Source: CAZJTL01 sp964548905 (GTDB taxonomy: Bacteria; Cyanobacteriota; Cyanobacteriia; Cyanobacteriales; Xenococcaceae). Taken from it: a stretch of DNA of 12,680 bases. Positions 7,631 to 12,680 of the stretch are shown here, piece by piece (the first letter of the stretch is position 1; each line of letters starts with the position of its first letter). The stretch is taken from NCBI GenBank assembly GCA_964548905.1, contig CAZJTL010000155.1:1-12680 (forward strand), in the 5' to 3' direction. The notes under the pieces were generated by a model. The model had not been told where the DNA came from and did no database searches. It saw only the letters and a program-made list of their open reading frames with translations. The position numbers and the translations under genes are program-made.

Positions 7631-7637
7631 TTCTTAC

Positions 7638-8549
7638 CTAGACCCTAAAAACCCAACTATCAATCACAATACCAGTACATAAAAGCATCATGTACAAAAT
7701 CGAGTATTTAAATAGCGATCGAGCCAGTTCTTTATCTGAATAGGCTTGTTTGAGTTTCCAGGCTTTGTGGATAAAAATGCCTCCTAAAATTGAGGCGATC
7801 GCGGCATAGATAATTCCAGCGTTAGCTAAAGGATAAATGGGAAGAAAAGTAAAAGGAATGAGAATTAAGGTATAAATCCAGATCTGCTTGACTGTAGATT
7901 CTTCTCCTGCAACTACTGGTAGCATAGGTACGCCGACTTGAGCGTAGTCATCTTTAATCATCAAAGCCAAAGACCAAAAATGTGGCGGAGTCCAAACAAA
8001 GACAATTGTAAATAAAGCCCAAGCAGTCCAGCTTAAAGTTCCCGTACAAGCTGCCCAACCTACCAAAGCAGGAATAGCACCAGCCGCACCGCCAATGACG
8101 ATATTTTGAGTGCTATGACGTTTGAGCCAGTGGGTATAGACCAGCATATAAAAAACGATACCCGACATTGCTAATAAAGCAGCTAGTAAATTGACAAATA
8201 ATGCCAGCATACTAAACGATAAAATCGCTAAAATAGCGGCAAAAATTAGCGCATAAAGGGGTTTAACTCGACCAGCAGGAATAGGACGCGATCGCGTGCG
8301 TAACATGTTGTAGTCAATATCGCGATCGTAAACACAGTTGAGAGTTTGTGCTGAAGCTGCGGCTAAAGTTCCCCCTAGCAAAGTAATTATCAGTAAGAAG
8401 GGATCTACCTTACCCGATGAAGCCATCCACATTGAAGCTGCTGTTGTAATCAGTAATAGGGGAATAATACGAGGCTTAGTGAGCTGATAGTAGTTTTTGA
8501 TTACTTCTGGAAAGTTTTGCTTGTAACGGAAAATAGTGGTGTCGATCAT
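7638..8549 (-). CDS. ctaB: Protoheme IX farnesyltransferase (heme O synthase)
   Basis: A UbiA-superfamily membrane prenyltransferase that adds a farnesyl group from farnesyl diphosphate to heme B, giving heme O, the substrate of CtaA. Counting from the ATG at 8549 the protein has 303 residues. The first aspartate-rich prenyl-diphosphate site is NCVYDRDIDYNMLRTRSRP (NxxxDxxxD; residues about 71-89). The second conserved loop is KDDYAQVGVPMLPV (about 199-212), with the CtaB-typical WTPPHFWSLAL just before it (about 186-196). Eight to nine hydrophobic helices fill the rest. The frame extends five codons further to a TTG at 8564; I prefer the ATG because the extension (LVKNI) looks non-coding. 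It lies downstream of ctaA on the same strand, separated by a repeat-filled 173-bp spacer, so the two may be co-transcribed. Function is assigned with high confidence from motifs and context. Confidence 0.96.
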   Translation of the reverse strand: MIDTTIFRYKQNFPEVIKNYYQLTKPRIIPLLLITTAASMWMASSGKVDPFLLIITLLGGTLAAASAQTLNCVYDRDIDYNMLRTRSRPIPAGRVKPLYALIFAAILAILSFSMLALFVNLLAALLAMSGIVFYMLVYTHWLKRHSTQNIVIGGAAGAIPALVGWAACTGTLSWTAWALFTIVFVWTPPHFWSLALMIKDDYAQVGVPMLPVVAGEESTVKQIWIYTLILIPFTFLPIYPLANAGIIYAAIASILGGIFIHKAWKLKQAYSDKELARSLFKYSILYMMLLCTGIVIDSWVFRV

Positions 8550-8594
8550 TATGTTCTTTACCAAATTCTTGTTTACGAGTGGCTAATTGCTAAT

Positions 8595-8622
8595 AGTTCA
8601 TGGTTCATAGTTCATGGTTCAT
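8595..8622. repeat. Heptamer tandem repeat (A/G)GTTCAT, four units, between ctaA and ctaB
   Basis: Units AGTTCAT, GGTTCAT, AGTTCAT, GGTTCAT. It is flanked by TAAT and TGC exactly like the array at 3365-3399, about 5.2 kb away, which argues for copying of one element with its borders rather than independent expansion. Confidence 0.85.
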
Positions 8623-8668
8623 TGCGAAAAATAGTGAAGCCCTTTGCCGTTGTGGGGTGTAGGGAAAA

Positions 8669-8724
8669 AGTAGCAAGTAGCAAGTTTTTTTACTTTAGAC
8701 TTATAACGCAAGACTTTAGACTTT
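8669..8724. repeat. AGTAGCA pair and AGACTTT pair between ctaA and ctaB
   Basis: AGTAGCA is tandem at 8669-8675 and 8676-8682; AGACTTT is tandem at 8711-8717 and 8718-8724. ACTTTAGACTT also occurs as an 11-bp direct repeat (8692-8702, 8713-8723). The AGACTTT pair reaches into the ctaA stop codon (8723-8725). With the neighbouring arrays, much of the ctaA-ctaB spacer consists of short period-7 repeats. Confidence 0.65.
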
Positions 8725-9691
8725 AAAACCTTCTGCCTTCTGCCTTTCCTCCTGCCTGCTGCCTGCTCCCTACTCCCTTTTCCTTAATTGCTACAGCAGT
8801 AAAAGCGACTAAAGTACCTAGCAATGCTGCTCCCAAGGTGTGATGAGCAACAGTTAAAGGTTCGACTTGCAAATGTAGATAATAAGTGGCTATACCAAGT
8901 CCGATTTGCAGCATAACTTCCAATGCCGCAAGCTTGGCTAGTTGTTTTAAGGCTACATGAGTTGTTTTAGTTCGCCAGACAGTCACAACCAAGGCAAGAG
9001 TGGCGATTGTAGCTGGAAAGACTCCAGCAATATGACTATTCATCACCAAACACAACTGGGAAGAACCAAAGCACTGATGTAGCGCCCAACGAGATGCTAC
9101 TAAGCCACCTAGTAAGCATTGTATATAAACAGTAATTGTGGCGATCGTGCCAATCATAAAAAAGGGAGCAGGGAGCAGGGAGCAGGGAGCAGGGGACGGA
9201 GGTAGTAAGTTTACTCCCATTGCTATTAGAGTGCCAAAAAACAATAGTGCTGTGGCTAAATGAGCAGTAACAATGTCAAATCGCAACAGTTGGGTGACAG
9301 TCAGTCCGCCGAGAATGCCTTGAAATACAATTAAACCCAGAGCTAGAACAGACATCCATGGCAGCCATTTTGGTAAGACTTGACGATACCACCAACAGCA
9401 ACCAACTAGGGCAATAGTACTGATTCCAATTAAGCTAGCATCCAGACGATGAAACCACTCTAAAAAAACTTGCAGGTTCATTTGTTGGCTAGGTACGAGT
9501 TGCCCGTAGCAGAGAGGCCAATCGGGGCAAGCTAGTCCCGCATTCATGACTCTAGTAGCGCTACCAACTGCCATTAACAAAAGAGTGGCGATCGCAATTT
9601 TCCAAATTAAACGACGAATCCATTTTTGCGACGGGGAACTTTCTCGTTCTTGTCGATCGACCAACTGACGCTCAAGAATTGACTCTGTCAT
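8723..9691 (-). CDS. ctaA: Heme A synthase (COX15/CtaA family)
   Basis: A 322-residue polytopic membrane protein that oxidises the C8 methyl of heme O to a formyl group, giving heme A for cytochrome oxidase. The conserved first outer loop has the cysteine pair of GLACPDWPLCYG (C55, C61), followed by EWFHR (E78, H81). Heme-ligand histidines are H144 (VTAHLATAL), H220 (MNSHIAG) and H283/H284 (VAHHTLGA). A second cysteine pair, C207 and C214, lies in HQCFGSSQLC. About eight hydrophobic helices are visible, in two homologous halves. Two odd segments are encoded by heptamer repeats: PAPCSLLPAP (about 167-176), joining the two halves, and the tail from about residue 305 to the stop (KGVGSRQQAGGKAEGRRF). 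Neither affects a catalytic residue. The ATG at 9691 gives a 28-residue polar N-terminus. Divergent from coxB and upstream of ctaB. Confidence 0.96.
   Translation of the reverse strand: MTESILERQLVDRQERESSPSQKWIRRLIWKIAIATLLLMAVGSATRVMNAGLACPDWPLCYGQLVPSQQMNLQVFLEWFHRLDASLIGISTIALVGCCWWYRQVLPKWLPWMSVLALGLIVFQGILGGLTVTQLLRFDIVTAHLATALLFFGTLIAMGVNLLPPSPAPCSLLPAPFFMIGTIATITVYIQCLLGGLVASRWALHQCFGSSQLCLVMNSHIAGVFPATIATLALVVTVWRTKTTHVALKQLAKLAALEVMLQIGLGIATYYLHLQVEPLTVAHHTLGAALLGTLVAFTAVAIKEKGVGSRQQAGGKAEGRRF
8731..8777. repeat. Heptamer repeats forming the coding end of ctaA
   Basis: TTCTGCC twice (8731-8744), then CTGCCTG twice (8752-8765), then degenerate CTCCCTA/CTCCC units to 8777. Read on the - strand they encode the charged, glycine-rich CtaA tail. 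The expected family C-terminus is a helix end near 'TAVAIKEK'; the repeat tail is extra. Confidence 0.8.
9164..9191. repeat. GGGAGCA heptamer, four exact tandem copies inside ctaA
   Basis: Four perfect 7-bp units inside the ctaA frame, with a degenerate GGGGACGGA to the right. 28 bp is not a multiple of three, so flanking bases must compensate to keep the frame. They encode the proline-rich joint PAPCSLLPAP between the N- and C-terminal halves of CtaA. Confidence 0.9.
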
Positions 9692-10042
9692 TGTTTTAAA
9701 ATTTAACCAAACTCGAAGTAGTTACTCTACATTAAAACTTTAACTACCTTTTCCTATTAGTTGAACTGCTTTGGCTATTCTTCAGATTGTCTTAAAAACC
9801 ATTAAACAAAAATTAATTGTCGCTAAACAAGTATTTAAGCTTCGCATAAGCTCAATTTACCTGGTATTTAATTAATGCTAGAGCTTACTATCAGATCCCA
9901 AAGAAAATCTAAAAAAAACTAGTTTTGTGTTTACAAAATCGCTTTTTACTTAGAGTTTGTCTTAGGCTAATACAAAGAAACCAAAAAGCTCTCCCCCGTT
10001 AGAATTGTACATAATTGCCATTATTCTCAAACCGAAAAAGCA
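9692..10042. other. Divergent ctaA/coxB intergenic region (351 bp)
   Basis: AT-rich spacer that must hold the promoters of both divergent units. I see no ORF and no convincing consensus boxes. TAAGCTC (9847-9853) and GAGCTTA (9881-9887) are a perfect 7-bp inverted pair 27 bases apart, and TAAGCT is directly repeated at 9836 and 9847; either could be a regulator site. No GTA-N8-TAC NtcA site was found by eye. Confidence 0.55.
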
Positions 10043-11023
10043 GTGAATATTCCAAGTAACATTCTCACTCTGATTGCTGGCATTACTCTGACTTTAATCA
10101 GTCTTTGGTACGGTCAAAATCATGGATTATTGCCAGTAGCTGCTTCTCAAGAAGCACTCGAAGTCGATGGCATCTTCAATTTCATGATGACCATTGCCAC
10201 AGGTCTGTTTCTCTTAATTCAAGGGGTTCTAATTATCGTCCTAATTAGATTTCGCCGCAAAAAAGGAGATAATACGGATGGACCAGCGATCGAAGGCAAT
10301 GTTCCTCTAGAAATAGTCTGGACGGCAATTCCCACCGTGATTGTCTTTATTTTGGCTATTTATAGCTTTGAAATCTACAACAATATGGGTGGACTCGATC
10401 CTATGGCATCGGGAGATACAGGAACACAAAAGATGGCGCACCATCATGACCATGGTATGATGCCATCAAGGCTGGTAGCCCTAAACCCCGATCGCTCCCA
10501 AGTTGCCCTGGGACTAGGAGTATCGCCAGAAGAGCAAAATCAAACTCCCTTGGTGATTGATGTCAAAGGAATTCAGTATGCTTGGTTGTTCACCTACAAA
10601 GATACAGGAATTGTTGCTGGTGACTTGCATCTTCCCGTGAATAGACTAGTGCAGTTAAATATCCAAGCAGGGGACGTACTCCATGCTTTCTGGCTACCAG
10701 AATTTCGCATCAAACAAGACGCTATTCCTGGTAGAGATACCACATTAGTTTTTACTCCTACTCTAGTAGGAGACTATCCCATCATCTGCGCCGAACTGTG
10801 CGGTTCTTACCATGGTGGGATGAAAACTAAGCTTTATGTACAAACTCAAGAAGACTACAACAAGTGGTTACAAGAGAACACGATCGCTACAACAGAAGCG
10901 ACAGAGGACAAAGTAGCTGTCAATCCTACCGAGCGATCGGATGGAGAATTTTTAGCCCCCTATGCAGAAGAAATGGGCGCTAACCAAGAAGTGATATCTC
11001 ATTTGTCATCCTCTCCTATCTAA
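10043..11023 (+). CDS. coxB: Cytochrome c oxidase subunit II with CuA site
   Basis: A 326-residue subunit II of the aa3-type terminal oxidase, which accepts electrons from soluble cytochrome c (or plastocyanin in cyanobacteria) at a dinuclear copper centre and passes them to subunit I. A hydrophobic N-terminal segment (about 5-22), two membrane helices (about 46-69 and 92-111) and a cupredoxin domain (about 168-275) are present. All CuA ligands are visible: H214 in VLHAFWLPEF, then C249, E251, C253, H257 and M260 in CAELCGSYHGGM. The aromatic electron-entry region reads IQYAWLF (177-183). The histidine-rich linker MAHHHDHGMM (131-140) lies between the second helix and the cupredoxin domain. 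A polar tail of about 50 residues follows the fold. The start is GTG; it is kept because the next in-frame ATG would remove the first hydrophobic segment. First gene of a coxB-coxA unit, divergent from ctaA. Confidence 0.96.
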   Translation: MNIPSNILTLIAGITLTLISLWYGQNHGLLPVAASQEALEVDGIFNFMMTIATGLFLLIQGVLIIVLIRFRRKKGDNTDGPAIEGNVPLEIVWTAIPTVIVFILAIYSFEIYNNMGGLDPMASGDTGTQKMAHHHDHGMMPSRLVALNPDRSQVALGLGVSPEEQNQTPLVIDVKGIQYAWLFTYKDTGIVAGDLHLPVNRLVQLNIQAGDVLHAFWLPEFRIKQDAIPGRDTTLVFTPTLVGDYPIICAELCGSYHGGMKTKLYVQTQEDYNKWLQENTIATTEATEDKVAVNPTERSDGEFLAPYAEEMGANQEVISHLSSSPI

Positions 11024-11130
11024 AGTCCGTGGTAAACCCTTAAGGGTTTACCACCAGCAAGTCCGTATTAAACCCTGAAAAGTTTACAACCAGCAAGTCC
11101 GTAGTGAACCCTTAAGGGTTCACTACAAGC
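11023..11130. repeat. Three tandem 36-bp palindromic units between coxB and coxA
   Basis: Units at 11023-11058, 11059-11094 and 11095-11130 each start AAGTCCGT and end AC(C/A)AGC. Unit 1 contains a perfect 26-bp palindrome (11029-11054, arm GTGGTAAACCCTT). Unit 3 contains another (11101-11126, arm GTAGTGAACCCTT). The two arms differ at two positions and both changes are matched on the opposite arm. Unit 2 (arm GTATTAAACCCTG) is degenerate and pairs at only about 8 of 13 positions. A further AAGT follows unit 3. The array begins at the last base of the coxB stop codon and ends 69 bp before coxA. No T-run follows either strong hairpin. Confidence 0.95.
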
Positions 11131-11145
11131 AAGTAAAAGTACATT

Positions 11146-11160
11146 TTGACAAAGTTGACA
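11146..11160 (+). promoter_or_regulatory. Two TTGACA boxes upstream of coxA, possible internal promoter
   Basis: TTGACA, the exact -35 consensus, occurs at 11146-11151 and 11155-11160, directly after the palindromic array and about 40-50 bp before the coxA ATG. No good -10 box lies at the right spacing (TAATTA at 11179-11184 is 18 bp from the second box but a poor match). It could be a promoter for coxA alone or a 9-bp-spaced direct repeat bound by a regulator. Confidence 0.3.
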
Positions 11161-11199
11161 GAGTAATAGATCCGCTCCTAATTAAATGTAGATTAGTGT

Positions 11200-12680
11200 A
11201 TGGCTACAGCAACAACGACCGTTACCTCCCATCATTCAGAACATAAAGAACGAAAATGGCAAGATTACTTTACGTTCAATACCGACCATAAAGTCATCGG
11301 TATTCAATATTTAGTCACTGCCTTTTTGTTTTATTTCATCGGCGGTGCAATGGCAGAAGTTATTCGCACTGAATTATCCACACCCGATCCAGACTTGGTT
11401 CAGCCCGAATTCTACAATCAGTTGATGACCATGCATGGTTCGATCATGCTGTTTTTGTGGATTATTCCCGCAGGTGCTGCCTTTGCCAATTATTTAATTC
11501 CTCTCATGATTGGCGCGGAAGATATGGCATTTCCTCGCCTCAATGCCGTTGCTTATTGGATGTTTCCCATCGGTGGCATCCTATTGATGAGTAGCTTTTT
11601 AGTCGGGCCTTCCCAATCAGGTTGGACAGCTTATCCACCTTTGAGTCTAGTTGCTAGTCATTGGGGTCAAGAAATTTGGATTTTGAGCGTTTTAATATTG
11701 GGAACATCTTCAATTTTGGGTTCGATTAACTTCATTACCACCATTTTGAGGATGCGTATTCCCGACATGGATATCAACAGTATGCCCCTATTTTGTTGGG
11801 CAATGTTGGCTACCAGCGCCTTAATCTTGATTGGTACTCCAGTTTTAGCGGCAGCTTTGATTTTACTTTCCTTTGACTTGATAGCAGGAACCAATTTCTT
11901 CAATCCCGCAGGTGGAGGAGATCCGATTATCTATCAACACATGTTTTGGTTCTACTCCCATCCTGCCGTTTACATCATGGTCTTGCCCTTTTTTGGGGTA
12001 GCTTCAGAAGTTTTACCAGTTCATGCCCGCAAACCTATTTTTGGCTATCGGGCGATCGCCTATTCCAGCCTAGCTATTGCCTTCTTGGGTTTAATCGTCT
12101 GGGCGCACCATATGTTTACTAGCGGTACTCCTGGCTGGTTGCGGATGTTCTTTATGGCAACCACCATGTTAATTGCTGTACCGACAGGAATTAAGGTATT
12201 TAGTTGGTGTGCAACTGTTTGGGGAGGCAAAATCAGCCTTAACAGTGCTATGCTGTTTGCTTTAGGCTTTATCTCTCTATTTTTGATCGGTGGCTTGAGT
12301 GGAGTCATGCTAGCTTCTGTTCCCTTTGATATCCACGTCCACGATACCTACTTTATTGTTGCCCACTTTCACTATGTTCTCTTTGGTGGTGGTGTATTTT
12401 CTCTATTTGCAGGAGTCTATCATTGGTTTCCCAAAATGACGGGAAAGATGATTAATGAAACTTGGGGCAGAATTCATTTTATTTTGACCTACATTGGTTT
12501 TAATATGTCTTTCCTACCCATGCACAAGTTGGGTTTAATGGGAATGAATCGCCGTATTGCTCTTTATGAACCTCAGTTTCAAACTTTAAATCAGGTTTGC
12601 ACGATTGGTTCCTATATTTTGGCGGTTTCTACTCTTCCCTTTGTGATTAATGTCATTTGGAGTTTTTTCAAAGGAGCAAA
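11200..12680 (+). CDS. coxA: Cytochrome c oxidase subunit I, A2-type heme-copper oxidase (3' partial)
   Basis: The frame from the ATG at 11200 is open for 493 codons and runs off the window end; the family length of about 550 suggests some 50-60 residues are missing. This subunit holds low-spin heme a and the heme a3-CuB centre that reduces oxygen to water and pumps protons. Ligands seen: H79 (MTMHGSIMLF) and H391 for heme a; H389 (VAHFHYVLFGG) for heme a3; H254, H303 and H304 (FYSHPAVYI, WAHHMFTSG) for CuB, with Y258 in the place of the cross-linked tyrosine. K332 in VPTGIKVFSW marks the K channel. D108 in GAEDMAFPRLN marks the D-channel entrance. The D-channel glutamate of HPEVY is replaced by alanine (A256) with the YS pair before the histidine, the signature of A2-type oxidases. 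DIHVHDTYF (377-385) is the Mg-site region. No clear Shine-Dalgarno precedes the ATG. It follows coxB after a 36-bp repeat array; coxC would be expected next, beyond the window. Confidence 0.97.
   Translation, partial: MATATTTVTSHHSEHKERKWQDYFTFNTDHKVIGIQYLVTAFLFYFIGGAMAEVIRTELSTPDPDLVQPEFYNQLMTMHGSIMLFLWIIPAGAAFANYLIPLMIGAEDMAFPRLNAVAYWMFPIGGILLMSSFLVGPSQSGWTAYPPLSLVASHWGQEIWILSVLILGTSSILGSINFITTILRMRIPDMDINSMPLFCWAMLATSALILIGTPVLAAALILLSFDLIAGTNFFNPAGGGDPIIYQHMFWFYSHPAVYIMVLPFFGVASEVLPVHARKPIFGYRAIAYSSLAIAFLGLIVWAHHMFTSGTPGWLRMFFMATTMLIAVPTGIKVFSWCATVWGGKISLNSAMLFALGFISLFLIGGLSGVMLASVPFDIHVHDTYFIVAHFHYVLFGGGVFSLFAGVYHWFPKMTGKMINETWGRIHFILTYIGFNMSFLPMHKLGLMGMNRRIALYEPQFQTLNQVCTIGSYILAVSTLPFVINVIWSFFKGA

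Larger units (their letters stand above)
7197..7637. other. 441-bp repeat-rich intergenic region between ctaB and glyS
   Basis: No credible gene is present. The region holds dispersed GACAAGG heptamers (7290-7348), a GGCAACA tandem array (7397-7424), an inverted repeat (7518-7557) and TTCTGCC heptamers (7565-7630), listed separately. It is upstream of glyS and downstream of ctaB, both on the - strand, so it should contain the glyS promoter; I cannot place convincing -35/-10 boxes. Confidence 0.7.

Noticed and set aside
8685..8690. T6 run as a terminator between ctaB and ctaA
   Set aside because: On the + strand no gene ends here, and the preceding AGTAGCA pair does not form a stem; on the - strand it would read as an A-run.
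8517..8726. 69-codon + strand frame between ctaB and ctaA
   Set aside because: It crosses the ctaB 5' end on the opposite strand and consists largely of translated heptamer repeats; no recognisable protein features.
11023..11130. CRISPR array, because the repeat unit is 36 bp
   Set aside because: The units are contiguous with no unique spacers between them, two are full-length palindromes, there are only three, and no cas gene is present.
11667..12308. Two - strand frames opposite coxA
   Set aside because: They are antisense to conserved coxA helices and metal-ligand motifs; the lysine/isoleucine-rich translations are shadows.

Overview
The window looks like a chromosomal segment of a cyanobacterium. 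The palindrome GCGATCGC (HIP1, a cyanobacterial hallmark) recurs throughout. The gene content also fits: a two-subunit type glycyl-tRNA synthetase beta chain, a dynamin-like GTPase of the Nostoc BDLP type, and a heme A synthesis pair (ctaA/ctaB) divergent from coxB-coxA. Heptanucleotide tandem repeats, known from cyanobacteria, are abundant. The species cannot be fixed from this sequence alone.

Left part (1-3400, + strand): a 5'-truncated GNAT acetyltransferase resembling the diamine acetyltransferase branch, closed by a probable terminator; a 683-residue membrane-remodelling dynamin-like GTPase; and a TetR/AcrR regulator with a 15-bp palindromic operator over its own promoter. No partner gene beside the regulator reveals its target.

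Middle part (3600-7200, - strand): glyS, followed 18 bp downstream by a membrane protein that joins a VanZ domain to a LamG-like domain; the two are probably co-transcribed. A 441-bp gap full of short repeats and one strong inverted repeat follows (7197-7637).

Right part (7638-12680): ctaB and ctaA on the - strand (heme B to heme O to heme A), then a 351-bp divergent spacer, then coxB (subunit II with a complete CuA site) and coxA (subunit I, cut by the window end) on the + strand. Together they supply the cofactor and the core of an aa3-type cytochrome c oxidase. The subunit I sequence has the YSHPAVY signature of A2-type heme-copper oxidases.

The least ordinary features are in the DNA between and inside genes. 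(1) Three head-to-tail 36-bp units lie between coxB and coxA; two carry perfect 26-bp palindromes whose arms differ from each other by compensated changes. (2) Many different 7-bp tandem repeats fill intergenic DNA and also enter coding sequence: inside ctaA (a loop and the C-terminal tail) and at the 3' end of the TetR gene. I see no defence system, CRISPR array, transposase or RNA gene in the window.
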